A DNA stretch of 64,000 bases, from the NCBI RefSeq assembly GCF_050624435.1, contig NC_134535.1, positions 126,219,731 to 126,283,730 of the forward strand, written 5' to 3'. The notes beneath the pieces were generated by a model. The model saw only the letters and a list, made by a program, of their open reading frames with translations. It was not told the origin of the DNA and did no database searches. Shown here piece after piece: positions 22,940-34,275 of this stretch. The position numbers were made by a program, and so were the translations under genes. Within the stretch, counting starts at the first letter, position 1, and each line of letters begins with the position of its first letter. The stretch is from Tenrec ecaudatus. Its lineage: Eukaryota; Chordata; Mammalia; Afrosoricida; Tenrecidae.

Positions 22940-23398
22940 AACAAAACCATCCAATATGTGAAGAAATAAATCCAGTTACAAATGCCGAGAAGTTCTGATG
23001 TCGTAACTGAAACTGGCCAGCTCTCTACCAGACCCACAAGCAGGAAGGGTGCACCCAAGTGATGCCCTGGGTATAGGTCACACACAAGAACCCATCTCCA
23101 TCCGCTTCCCTCTTGTCAAGCTGCCCACCGGCAGTTAGGCTGGATGTGAGCCTGTCTTGTCCACAGAGAGGAAGGCCGTCTGTCCAGAAGGAAGCCGGGT
23201 CCTTTTCCTAATGATCCCCGTGAACTGAGCCGCCATGGTGTCAGATGGAATCAAGTATTTATTTTTCAGTGACAGCAATCTGAGAGCCCAGAGACTTTTC
23301 CACAATAACCTGAATACTATCAGGATGTTCGATGTGGATTTTTCCCAGATTCTAAGCTCTGTGTTCCAAGAAGTGGCCTTCTTAAGCATCCACTTGAT
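22940..23398 (-). pseudogene. GABARAPL2 pseudogene: GABARAPL2 (GATE-16) retropseudogene
   Basis: The intronless minus-strand sequence matches the GABARAPL2 message along its length. It gives KWM at the start, KYLIPSDTMAAQFTGIIRK (parent: KYLVPSDITVAQFMWIIRK), RLPSGQTAFLSVDKT, and a GATGGAGATGGGTTCTTGTG end (parent: DEDGFLY). The initiator ATG reads ATC at 23,398-23,396, and the frame is broken both before and after the KYLIPSD block. Sequence down to about 22,940 looks like 3' UTR and A-rich tail. The parent is an Atg8-family ubiquitin-like protein of autophagy and Golgi transport; this copy cannot encode it. Confidence 0.85.
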
Positions 23399-23429
23399 GG
23401 CGGCAGTGAGGAGAATCGGAGACCCTCTC

Positions 23430-24360
23430 GGAGTCAAGGAGCTCAGCGCATAGGCCACTAGCAGGACCACAGCAGCTGCCCCATTCTGTCCACTTCAAGG
23501 TGAAGCCAAAAGATCATCTGTTGGATGAACTAATTCTTAATCCCAGTTCAGCAATGCCTGCGTGTAGCTCAAGGTCAACCACAGACATTGGCTGGCCTGC
23601 AAGATCTTGCTTACTAGCAGCTCCTCTTTCCTGAAATCTCTACTGATTAAAAAAAAAATTAAAATAATAGCCCTGCACTGGTTTAAAACAGGCTGATCAC
23701 TAAAATTAGCCACACTCCTCAGGGCATTCACCACAATCAGCTTCTGCAACCTGCCAAGGTGAAAAGTCCTGATGTGTCATTCTCCAAAGCGCGTGTACAT
23801 ACCACAGCCTCCTGCTGCCTGGACCTGGGATGGAGCGTTGGGCCTGGGTAAAATTTAGACATACCACCATTTAGAGCCCATGGTCACTGAGGGTAGGGGG
23901 TGGTTTTCTACCTCCCAACAATCAATGATAATGATAGTTATAACACGAATCATGTGCTTTAAAAAGAAAAAAATAAATGTTTCCATCAAGTCCATTCCAA
24001 TGCCTGGCAGCCCCATGTGCATGAGAGGAAGACCTTGCTCCATGGAGGTTCCTTCCTTCTTCCTTGTTTCAATAAATAAGAAAAAGCTTTATATCAAAGA
24101 GTAATTGTACGTTACGAAAACATCCATCCCGGTCCAGATCAAGTCCGTAAGTCCAATACGAGTCCATCCCTCCCTCTTCAGACCCACGCAGCCACATGTA
24201 ATGATGCCAAATGCAGGAAGCTCGCAGGCTGGTGGGCGCAAAGTCTTCTGGATCCAGTGGTGGTGGATGCATCTCAGTGCTGGCTCCATGGAATTTCCAT
24301 GTTGATTTCTGGGAGCAGATCACCAGGACTTTCTCCTGAGAGGCCCCAAATCTCTAACCT
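23430..24360. other. Intergenic, with possible degenerate SINE fragments
   Basis: A weak AfroSINE-like stretch (TTTCCATCAAGTCCATTCCA near 23,981) and otherwise unassigned sequence. Nothing firm. Confidence 0.3.
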
Positions 24361-25150
24361 TTCCGTTAGCAGGTGAGTGCATGAAGCATGGGCACCTCCC
24401 AGGGACCCCGGCTGTACTCTACATTGTGCCAAGTCTGAGTGACTTCCAATGGGATCTTATGTAAGCCTCGCACAACCCTTCCAATAAATGACACACCATC
24501 ACCACCACCTGTAGGTGATGAAGGGAAGTTCATCGGAGTTAAAGACCACAGCTGAGCTATGGACCCGGACAATGCTGACAGCAAAGCCCAGGCTCGCAAC
24601 CACGCACCTGACCGTCCCCACCCCACCACACAGCCCCCCCCCCCACACACACACACACACTACACCCACCACACCCCTGATGAGAGGCAACCTCTCTGAG
24701 CACTAGGATTTCTTCACAACAGATAAGGAGCAGGGTGTGAAAAAAGAAATCATGGGCCCAATAGTCTCAGAGGACTACTCACCTTCCAGGGGAACAAAGT
24801 CGTGATAGGCGGTGGAGGTGGCTGTGGTTCCCTCGCTTGAGTCCGTTCCGGCCGTTGCAGCCCTAGCTACTGACAACAGAGCAAAATGCAGGGTCCGGGC
24901 CTCCACCGTCCTGGCAACTGCTCTGTCTGTGCCCACGGAGGCAGCGACGGTGTCAATCCACCTGGGGGAGGGCCTTCAGAATCCTCAATTTGGAGACGCT
25001 CCTCTGGTCTGGTACCCTAGTGCTTTGGCCCAGGTGTGCTCTGGCAGGATGTCAGCCTGTCTCCACTGTTTGGTGCCTCCTGGGCTTATGGGCCCTCTCT
25101 ATAGGGCCATGGAATAAAGACTACCTCCCTTCGGTACCCTGAATGTGGTC
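24360..25150. other. Intergenic; C-run and CA microsatellite at 24,635-24,660
   Basis: A run of C passes into (CA)n. No gene was recognised. The 24,800-25,130 part is GC-richer but shows no exon that could be identified. Confidence 0.4.
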
Positions 25151-25345
25151 CAAATGGTGACCATGCTTGGCTGCTAACCCAATGTGGACAGTTTGAATCC
25201 ACCCAGGCGCCACTCAGCACACAGGCCTGGGGAGCGTCCACTGTCCTCTGCAAAATTGACCACTGAAGACTCGGGAGCCCAGGCGGGCTGTCAGCCACCA
25301 CCAGAGTCAGAGCCGATGCAGCAGCAGCAGCATCGCTTGCGTTGT
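25150..25345 (+). repeat. AfroSINE, degenerate
   Basis: TGCTTGGCTGCTAACCCAAT head, AGTTTGAATCCACCCAGG B box, GTCAGAGCCGATGCAGCAGC tail ending in a short CAG run. Confidence 0.65.
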
Positions 25346-26168
25346 TGTTTTCCTCAAATGTTGTTTGTGTCCCTGCTGACAGCCTCCTCTTCCCAGGGCC
25401 AGCCACAGTGTGCCCACGGCCAAAGGGCAGCCCAGTCACCGAAGGCCAGCATTTCAGAGGGAAAGAGCACATGGCTGTGGCATGGGGACTGAGAACTTCA
25501 GCCATCTGGGCCAAGCATTTGGAAGCGCTCTCCTATTTGGGGACAGAGGCCTTCTTGCCCCTGAGGGTCAGAATGCCCATCCAGGAATCCCTACGCCTGT
25601 TTTGACTGCACTGGCTCCACCACATGCCCCGTCCTCATCCCCCTCTTCCGACCCACAGTTGCTAAACTTAAACCTCATCTGCCCTTTCTCCTGTAGGATG
25701 AAGATTTCTAAGTGAGCGACCATGGGGTGCCGCGGGAGATGCACTCACACCAGGGTGACAAAATAAACATGCCAGCTCCTCTTCTCTGTGTGCCACACAC
25801 CAGCTGGCCAGGGACTAGTCCACGCCCAATTCAGAGATTCCCACACCCATCCTCCTTCCTCCTGCTCTTCCTCTCCCAGGAGGCAGCCTGGGAGCCCTCT
25901 CTGGGAGAAGAGACCATTCCCAGGGAGGTGCACTCACAGGGCACAGGGGAACATAATGAGCATACACCCACCCTCTGTCCGTGTTTTCAGAGACCCCACA
26001 AGACATCTCAGGTGTGAGGAATTCCCCGGATCAACACAGTGAAAGAGTGCCAAGTTGTGGTGAGTCTGGAGGGAGTATATCCTCTGGGGAGCTCCAGACT
26101 TGGACATAACATCCCACAGGAACATGAGCATTCCCTTGTTGGCCTACCTCAATCGCCCCCAAGAGGGG
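25345..26168. other. Intergenic, nothing recognised
   Basis: Moderately GC-rich, open on several frames by chance. It contains a repeated segment (GGAGATGCACTCACACCAGG near 25,735 and GGAGGTGCACTCACAGGGCA near 25,923) that may be a small local duplication. Confidence 0.3.
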
Positions 26169-26680
26169 TGAGATAGTTAAGGTCTATTGTGCCAACCTGG
26201 CTGATAAACACATGTGCAGTTAATTGAAGGGCTGAGGGATAAATGGCTCAGTGAGCCTCACCTTTCTGGTTTTTGTGTCTCTTGCTCTCTGATGGTCGGA
26301 CCAGGGTGCAACTGCCTTAGCCAGTTCCCTGCTTCAGCTGGCAAGGCTCACTTCCTGCAAGACATCCCTGAGGAGAAGCCACATGGACCTGCCCCGATGC
26401 AGCCCTGGGTGCTGGAGCAGCCATGTGGAGACCCCTGCCAGTGCTGAGATGCTTACACATTCACTGATTCGGCTTTCCTCCTGAAGTCCGCATCATTGCA
26501 TGTGTTTTGTGAGATGGAGGAGGACTTTGTGGATTGGTGTTGGACATATAGGCTAACGTTGGACTTGTGGGCTTCGACAGCACTGGTTGGGAGGCTTTCT
26601 TAATGTACACTTGCCTTTTATATAAAACTCCCTCTTATACATATGAGTTTCTGTGGATTTGTTTCCCTAGTTTACCAAAC
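26169..26680 (+). mobile_element. Solo LTR-like element (family B)
   Basis: GGTCTATTGTGCCAACCTGG start, GGATAAATGGCTCAGTGAGC, and a TTTGTTTCCCTAGTTTACC end, matching 12,314-12,887 in order. The middle part differs. Confidence 0.6.
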
Positions 26681-26689
26681 TGATACGGG

Positions 26690-27075
26690 GAGTCAAGGGA
26701 TTCTGAGGGCGAGAGAAATGGACATTTCAGAACTACGGCTGACTAGAGCCTCTTCCCAGAGGCTGCAGGATGGGACCCAAACCAGAGTGGGCAGAGATTT
26801 GGTTTCTCACACCATCAATTTGCTTGTGTCCACCTAAGGGGCGTGAAGGCAAGTGTTCAGGCTTCTGGTGTGTAACGGGAAGAAGGATACACTCTGTTCT
26901 TGGGCTGGTGGGAACCTACAGGCCTCTACAGCATCACTATCCACAAAAGCATAGCTGTTCATCATGCACCTTTCAAGAAGCTAATTAATTTTCACTGCTG
27001 AGAGTAGACTTAGAGGAAAACAATCTTCTATTGCAGGGAGAAAGATTTGAATCTAACCAAAGAAAACCTATTGCT
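26690..27075. other. Intergenic, nothing recognised
   Basis: No feature could be named. Confidence 0.3.
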
Positions 27076-27079
27076 GTTT

Positions 27080-28720
27080 CGAGTTAAATAGGGAATAGGT
27101 GTTTGGGAAGCCCTGCCCAAGCCCTGGTGTGATGCAGTGAACTACTTGTTGAGGATCTTCAAACCATAGTCTTTAGGACTTCTACCAAGTGACTGTGGGG
27201 AGCCATACAAACAGAAATGTATGGGACCCATTCTGTCATCCTGCTGGGTTTAAAATGAGTCGTCTCAGAAGCAGGGATCTCACCGCCATCAAGAATGAAG
27301 AGCCAAGAGTGGAGTGTGTCCTTTGGAACCCAAGATCCCTGCACGTTGAGCCTCCTTCCAGGAAACAGAAAGATGTGACAGCAGAGAGGCAGTGAGAGCA
27401 GAACCAATAACGTGATGGAACAGTGGGGTTCCCAGCCCACAGGGAGAGAAAGCTAAGTGTCTGTGGGCAGGAGGCTCACCTATAGAGCGGAGTGTTTCCA
27501 GGTACTTAAGTAAAGGAGCTTGATTTGCCAACCAAGAGATCTGGAGTACAGTACCTTGAAATGGAAGCTTTGTACCGAGTACAGTGCCTTGAGGGCATTT
27601 ATTGGCAGCACTGAAGGAGCTTTGTGATACTGCTGAGAGCTGAAGACCAGACCAAAGCTTACTTATAGGCAGGGCTGAGAAATGACACTTGTGACAGTTG
27701 GGTTTATTGTGCCAACCAGGTCAATAGGAACAGGCCACAGCTTGATTGGAGGATGACCAAAATAAATAAAGATAGCTGGCATCCCATTGCCCTCTTGCTC
27801 CCTGGTGATCGGACTAGCATGCTGCTGCTTTAGCTAGTTCTCTTCCTCAACCTGTGTGCTGCACTACCTGTGGGACAAGCCAACCCATGGATCGTGTTAC
27901 TAGAGCTTGAGGCTCCTTGAAAAGCTGCTTTGTCACGCTGCTGGTTCGTGCATCGCTAGAGCTTGAGGCTGGTGGATCCTGTCTCTGTACTTGAGTTCCA
28001 GATCCCATCAAGGCCTGCTTCACTAAGTTCCAGAGCTGCTGACCCACCCTGCTATCTGCTGACTGCTGGCAGACTCTGCCTGCCTTGCCTGAGGGAAGAC
28101 TGTTGTCTGCTTCCTTGACCTTGGACCTGGTTGAAGGACTTCCAGTATATTAACTGTTCCACAAACGTGAGTTGAACTGAGCCCTCTGTACTGCTGTGTG
28201 GACTAATTAGCTGTTACATTCCTTCTCGCTGTATAAACCTATTCGTGTGTGTGTGTGTGTGTGTGTGTAATCATAAGTGTCCTGGTTTTGTTTCTCTAGA
28301 GAACCCTGCCAAACACAGCACTCTTAGCCAAAGGACTATAACCTGAGAATTTCTGGTCCTGAATTGTAACGTATTAACTTCCCTAATGAACCTCATAATC
28401 ATGAGTGCGGCATGTGAATTCTGTGTGGGTTTTTATAATGAATTATTGAAGCCAGAAGAGAAGCAGAGGATTTCTTTGCAGGAGTGGTGGGAGTTGGAAT
28501 TGGTAAAGAAGACTGGAGGGTGGAGACCTGCCTGACCTCCACCCCATAGGACTCGACCTTAAGCTGATGTTGAGTTTATTCTTTCCGCTTTGTGAAGTCA
28601 AAGGAGGTCAGAATCTGACCCCACACTGTTTTCACACCTGCCATCTTGCAGTTCAGCTACTTCTATGAGGGAGATTAGATAATTTCCTTCCAGAATATTT
28701 TAAACAACAAAATAAAGATC
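27080..28720 (+). repeat. Unclassified interspersed repeat, copy 2, split by an LTR-like element
   Basis: Resembles 4,730-5,560 on both sides of the insert at 27,690-28,317: an AGAACCAATAACGTGATGGA block before it, and CAAAGGACTATAACCTGAGA after it. Confidence 0.45.
27690..28317 (+). mobile_element. Solo LTR-like element (family B)
   Basis: TGTGACAGTTGGGTTTATTG to GAGAACCCTGCCAAACACA, with flanking ACACT and GCACT (4 of 5 match). A GT microsatellite at 28,243-28,269 lies near its end. Confidence 0.68.
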
Positions 28721-28737
28721 CATCATCCCCTTACAGA

Positions 28738-29312
28738 AGAGTTGCAGGGAGGAGACGAGCCAGTCAGGGTGCAGGGTAGCAACGATGAAACATACAACTT
28801 TCCTCTAGTTGTTAAATGCTTCCTCCCTCCCCCCCACCCCACCACCCCCACTATCATGATCCAATTCTACCTTACAAATCTGGCTAAACCAGAGGATGTA
28901 CACTGGTACAGATAGCAACTGGAAACACAGGGAATCCAGGGCAGATGATCCCTTCAGGACCAGTGGTGTGAGTGGCGATACTGGGAGGGTGGAGGGAGGA
29001 TGGGTTGGAAAGGGGGAACCGGTTACAAGGATCTACATTTAACTCCTCCCTGGGGGGCGGACCACAGAAAAGTGCATGAAGGGAGATGTCGGACAGTGTA
29101 AGATATGACAAAATAATAATAATTTATAAATTATCAAGGGTTCATGAGGGAGGGGGGTAAATGAGGAACTGATATTAAGGGTTCAAGTAGAAAGCAAATG
29201 TTTTAAGAATGAGGATGGCAACAAGTGTACAAATGTGCTTGACACAATGGATGTGAGTGTGGATTGTGATAAGAATTGTACGAGCCCCCAATAAAATTAT
29301 TTTCTTAATTAA
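28738..29312 (+). mobile_element. L1 3' UTR, tenrec type
   Basis: Near duplicate of 2,620-3,195, ending GTACGAGCCCCCAATAAAAT. 5'-truncated. Confidence 0.78.
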
Positions 29313-29744
29313 AATATAAAGATCCATTTAGAGTCCTGCCTGTTGCCTTTTGTCTACATCATTGGCCTTGGCACTCTGCCTCGTTGGGTGCCAGCTTTTT
29401 GTTTCTTGTGTGTGATGTGTGTACACGTACGTGTGTGCATGCGTGTGTGTGTGTGTGTGAAGAGAGAGAGAAAGTGGTGGCACAAGCATTTCAAGGTCTC
29501 CCCATCCTCCATGTTCCAGTTCAAACCCCTGCCACCATCACCACCACCATGGCATTTCTACGTACCCAACTGTTACGTAGGAAGATGGCAGTGACCACAG
29601 TCTGGGCTCTGGGGTATCAGAGACCAGGGTGGAGAGGGGAGGCCAAGAGAATAAGCTGTTGTATCCTGCACCTGTGAGACATAATCAGTGGTCCGTGGTT
29701 GTGCTGCTGGAAGGACTGCACTTGAGAAGCAGCCCGTGTTGGGC

Positions 29745-29922
29745 TCAGAGACAAATGACCAAGCAAGACTAAGACTAAGAGTTGGCAGAGGTGGGGCCGA
29801 GGCTCAGAGACGAATGACCAAGCAAGACTAAGAGTCGGCAGAGGTGGGGCCGAGGCTCAGAGATGAATGACCAAGCAAGACTAAGACTAAGAGTCGGCAG
29901 AGGTGGGGCCAAGGCTCAGAGA
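29745..29922. repeat. Tandem repeat, about 60 bp, three copies
   Basis: Three copies of a unit containing GACCAAGCAAGACTAAGA and CGGCAGAGGTGGGGCCGAGG. Unit lengths differ by the presence of a second GACTAA. Confidence 0.85.
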
Positions 29923-29924
29923 AA

Positions 29925-31375
29925 GACTCTCTTTTGAGTGTGTGTCCATTGGGAAGGGGAAGAATGTGCTCGCCCTTCCATTCATTTCACAGAGTTGAGG
30001 CTTGAACTGAAGGTGCATGAGGACCACAGTTCCCCAGTCCCGGCCACAGTGTGGGGGCTCACAGACACAGAGAACAAATGGAGCCCACTTTTCTTCTGTC
30101 CCTCTGTGGCCCGGGGGTGGGGTAAAAACCAGGAAGGGTAGCAGAAGGGAGGAGAAGGTTGCGCTCACTGGACTTTAGCACCACGCTTCTGGAAAGTTCT
30201 CTTACACTCCTTTGAGGGCTACAGATCTCAGATGGCTGAAGACTCTGACCTTTGGAGCCACCACCCCGAGCCTCTGAGGAATGCCCTGATGAACCAATAG
30301 GGCTGCCTCCCACATGGTACTGCCACATTTATCCAATCATCAGCGTGGCCTCTCGGCAGCCCCCACCCACCACAGAAGCGGCTACTCCAGAGCATCTGCT
30401 TCAACCAGCCTCTGTCCTCTGGGCACTGCCCTCCTGGGCACTGTCTGTGGCCACCAAAGCAGCTCCCCTCTCTCCTCCTACCAATACGTCTTCTCCGTTA
30501 TGAGAAGATACATCCGGCTTTTACAGAGTCCCTAAGCGAGATGCTGAGGACACAGTAGAAATTCTGACAGTACAGACAGACTCACACCACTGCCTTGTAG
30601 GAAGGGAGGGTAACGGAGGTGTGAGCAAGGAATGCAGAGCGCAGAAGACCTCCCAGAAGAGGCAGCAACCTGAACTGGATCTTCAAGGACAAGTAGAGGA
30701 TCGCTAGGCTTACAGAGGCGAAAGAAGATTCTCGTCAGAGAGAACCATAGGTGCAAAAACCCAGAGGCCAAAGAAGAGCAGAGTAAGTGAGTTTGGGGCA
30801 AATAAAAATGGTTTATGTGTCCAAAACCTAGTGTGCATGGAGTGGGGTAGAGAAGCCAGAGAGGGAAGGAGATGGAGCCAGGCCCACCAGGATGAAGGGC
30901 CAAGGTTGGCACTTGACCCTGGAAATAACTGGGAGGCGGGCAAAATTCCTGATATACAGGAATGATTTAAGCAGAGTTGGACACAGCTCAGGAGGGGCTG
31001 CAGTGGAGCAAGACTACAGAGGCAAGAACAGGAAGGGGTGAGCCGATAAGAGGCACACAATGAAGAGTGCAAACAGCAGGAGGGGGAAGCGGGGCAAAAA
31101 GACAGGGTTGAGAGACTTTAAGGGGTAACAATGACACAGTTTAGTCACCAATTGGTCACGGGATTGAGGGAAAGGGAGGAATCCAGACTGACTGGAACGG
31201 GAGTTTCTGGTTCAGGGAACTGAGTGAAAGGTGACGTGGCAGGGCACAGAAAAGAAACAAGAATTCGGGGAAAGGTTGAGTTCAGGACAGAGGGCACAAC
31301 GATGGACATTCCAGCAGGTAGTCCCAAATCTGCGTGAGGCAAGAGGTCTAGGTCAGAGCTGTACCTACAGATCTT
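29925..31375. other. Intergenic; old interspersed repeat at about 30,550-31,050
   Basis: CCATAGGTGCAAAAACCCAGAGG and TTTAAGCAGAGTTGGACACA-type text (30,745-30,990) belongs to an ancient mammalian repeat pattern that I could not classify. No gene was recognised. Confidence 0.35.
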
Positions 31376-31380
31376 TGTTA

Positions 31381-31680
31381 GAGGTTGAAGCCGTGGGTGA
31401 GGCTGTGTTAGAGGCTGAAGCCGTGGGTGAGGCTGTGTTAGAGGCTGAAGCCGTGGGTGAGGCTGTGTTAGAGGTTGAAGCCGTGGGTGAAGCTGTGTTA
31501 GAGGTTGAAGCCGTGGGTGAGGCTGTATTAGAGGTTGAAGCCGTGGGTGAGGCTGTGTTAGAGGTTGAAGCCGTGGGTGAGGCTGTGTTAGAGGTTGAAG
31601 CCGTGGGTGAGGCTGTGTTAGAGGTTGAAGCCGTGGGTGAAGCTGTGTTAGAGGTTGAAGCCGTGGGTGAGGCTGTGGCA
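31381..31680. repeat. 30-bp minisatellite, ten copies
   Basis: Ten head-to-tail copies of a unit starting GAGGTTGAAGCCGTGGGTGA, with only a few variant bases. Because 30 is a multiple of three and the unit has no stop in several frames, it is open on both strands and would encode decapeptides (VEAVGEAVLE on +). No gene context supports translation. Confidence 0.95.
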
Positions 31681-31689
31681 CCCGGTGGA

Positions 31690-32280
31690 AGAAAGAATAG
31701 ACATGGTAAAGGGAAAAAAGAACAAAGAATCGCCATCGAGAGGCACTCTGGGGGCACTGAAAGTCCCCACCTTCACCCAGGGGCAGAGGGAGGTTCCAAA
31801 AACCCCCAGGGCAATCAAGGGGTGCCCAGGTCCAAGGGCCATCTCTAAACTGGGCTCCCCTTTCTCCCCTTCCCCAGCTACTAGAGAAGGAGCCATTGAT
31901 CGCTGTGAGGAGTCAGCAGAAATACCTTCCCGGTCTAGTCTTGCTATCTCCCTCAGATGACCTTACTATGTGAGGCACCTGCATGCCTCATCGGCGTCCA
32001 CTTCAACCTGAACTATCGGATTAAAGTCACCCTCTTCTCACTGCACCTGTGTGTCTACCAGGCTGGAAGAAGGACCGTGAACCTTACCAGTTACTAGAAA
32101 GTGCTCAGCGACACTCCTCAAGTGACGCCCTGGACATGGGTCACAGCTGCAACACCTTAGATATGCCTCTGCCTGCACTCCAACTGTGTTCCAGATACCC
32201 ACAGACTCTCAAAACTAGAAGAAACATTATCGATCACCCCAACCCTTCATGCTATGAAAAGAAATTAAAACTCAAAAAGG
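31690..32280. other. Intergenic, nothing recognised
   Basis: No feature could be named. Confidence 0.3.
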
Positions 32281-32282
32281 AG

Positions 32283-32475
32283 AAAAACCAAACCCACTGC
32301 GCTCGAGTCGATTCTGACTCACAGCGACCCTAGAGGACTGGACAGCACTGTCCCTGTGTTTCTGAGACTGTAACCACAGTCTCATCTTTCTCCCGAAGAG
32401 CTGGCTGGTGGTTTTGAACTGTTGACCTTGCAGTTAGCAGCCTACCATGTGAGCACTATGCCAGCAGGACCTGGT
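32283..32475 (-). repeat. AfroSINE, well preserved
   Basis: AACCCACTGCGCTCGAGTCG, ACTCACAGCGACCCTAGAGG, GTGGTTTTGAACTGTTGACC in order. One of the clearest copies. Confidence 0.88.
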
Positions 32476-32572
32476 GCTTCCTGGGGCAAGGACAGCACAG
32501 GATAAAAGCCCCCGTTAGCAGGTCACGGTTCTGCTAGAAGCCCATCTGGTTATGGTGCCCTATGACTTGGAG

Positions 32573-32722
32573 CAGCAGAACAGCCCTTTCACAGGTGTTG
32601 CCCCATTCATAACAGTAGAAAATTATGAAGTAGCAATGAAAATAATTTTATGGTTGGGGGGTCACAACAACATGAGGAACTGGATTAAAGGGTTGCGGCA
32701 TTAGGAAGGTTGAGAACCACTG
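32573..32722. mobile_element. SPIN hAT transposon, internally deleted
   Basis: The right end GGTTGAGAACCACTG is the SPIN inverted terminus, preceded by TGGTTGGGGGGTCACAACAA and CATGAGGAACTGGATTAAAG as in SPIN. The left end keeps only CAG and then resumes inside the element. An 8-bp duplication is seen: ACTTGGAG (32,565-32,572) and ACTTAGAG (32,723-32,730). Confidence 0.85.
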
Positions 32723-33024
32723 ACTTAGAGCTTAGGCAAGACCTGGGCTAGAGAACCAGGGACCCAACAGGCTGAGCAAACCCATCAGGTGCCCACTCTC
32801 AGACCAGGCTACTGGATCAGCAAGGATGACTCTCAGCAGACACATTGTGGTGCCGTGTGGACATGGACCTGGGGCCAAGACTGGTTACCAAAGGAAAGCT
32901 CAGCCTTTGGAATAAGTCTCCACCTCACTCTCGCTCGTAGTAGGGCTGCCTGCCCTCTCTCTCCCGTGGACTCGGGCCTGGAAGGCCGTGTGCTCATGGT
33001 GGAATATTGCAAATGATGGAGAGT

Positions 33025-33135
33025 ACCACAAATGGTTAACATGCTTGCTGCTAACCCGGAGGTTGGCAGTTCAAGTCCACTCAGAGTTTCCTCGGATAAA
33101 AAGACCTGGTGATCCACTTCCAAGTGGTGGGCCAC
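33025..33135 (+). repeat. AfroSINE, partial
   Basis: AATGGTTAACATGCTTGCTG, GAGGTTGGCAGTTCAAGTCC head, truncated 3'. Confidence 0.75.
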
Positions 33136-33349
33136 CCCACCCTGAGTTTTCCACAATGCAGGGAGTGCCCGCCCAGGATCTGCAGCATTCCCTGTGTCAT
33201 GTCTTTACTTTTTCAGGAGGTGCTGAGGGAAGGAGGCAGTGAGACGCCTGCCCCAGTTTCCTTTCCCAGGGGACTGGAGTTCTGGGATCTTCCCAGGTTC
33301 ACGCAACTGGGATGAGAGAGCCTGTCATCCGTGGCCACAAGCAAGAGGC

Positions 33350-34275
33350 AGCTCATAAAACTTTTTTTCTGGTTGTTTTATTTGAAAATCCTGGGATGTG
33401 TGCCCCTTCCTCACCGGACCCATCCCCTACCCCACCCCCCAAGAACATGACGATGCCACACATACACACACACACACACATACACACAGGAACATAGGGC
33501 TGCACTCACGACAACATTGAAAAAATATACATTATATATAATACACCTGGGAGGTGGGGCGGCCTGCTTCCCGCCTCCATCCTCACAACCTAGCCAGGGC
33601 CAGGCCAGAAAGGAAGGGGCAGGAGCAGGGGCCTGGGACCCCAGGATTGCAAGGGTCGGAGGAGAAGACGACACAACAGGAAGGGAGATGGGAATAGGGG
33701 AGAAGCAGGGGTCCCCAGAGTGAAATGGAAATAGAGGTGGTTGAGGATCACAGAGGGAGAAACAGGGATGGCCCAGCAAGGGGTGGGGCTGGAGTCAGAG
33801 GGAGAAATTCTTCCCAGGGACAGGAGAGAGTAGGGGAGGATAGAGCAGAGGATTTCCTTTAATTCCCCCACCCCTGCCATTGCTACACACTCCCCCCACC
33901 TCTACAGTGCATGGATGGTGGGGGTGGGGGGACAGCCAGAGCTAAGGCCCTGCGGGGGTGGACATGCAGCAGAAAAGGCAGCCAAAGTCCTCCAGCTACC
34001 TTTCCACGGCAGCCAGACCAGACCTGCCCACTGGGGTAGCCCTGGACAGCCAGAGGCAAGAGAGGTTCAGGGGGCCCAGGGGGAGAGGGAACGGCTGGAG
34101 TGGAGGGTGGAGGCACAGATCCCAGTGGGACCCACTGGGATTTGGAGACAGAAGGCGGATTCCCTCTGGAGGGGCTCTTGGCCTCTCTTCTTTCCGAACG
34201 TCCTTCTCCCTTTTCGGGGTGTGCCTGTGTCTCCGCAGGGCAGGAGCTGCTCTGTGTCAGGGGAGGGTGTCGGCC
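33350..34275 (-). other. CLSTN3: CLSTN3 3' untranslated region
   Basis: Runs from the stop codon to just past an AATAAA signal. It is GC-rich with G-runs and contains a CA microsatellite near 33,463-33,487 close to its end. The exact cleavage site is inferred. Confidence 0.7.
33377..33382 (-). terminator. CLSTN3 polyadenylation signal AATAAA
   Basis: A canonical hexamer on the minus strand about 890 bp after the stop codon, followed by a T-poor stretch. It would serve both CLSTN3 and CLSTN3B transcripts. Confidence 0.65.

Noticed and set aside
30532-31072. Cysteine/leucine-rich frames on the minus strand
   Set aside because: They lie over an old interspersed repeat read in antisense; no exon signals.
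31145-31848. Decapeptide-repeat proteins from the minisatellite
   Set aside because: Frames are open because the unit is 30 bp and stop-free. Both strands are open and there is no exon context.
1-33300. PEX5, the expected next gene beyond the CLSTN3 3' end
   Set aside because: No PEX5-like exon (TPR or WxxxF/Y motifs) was found on either strand; it presumably lies outside the window.
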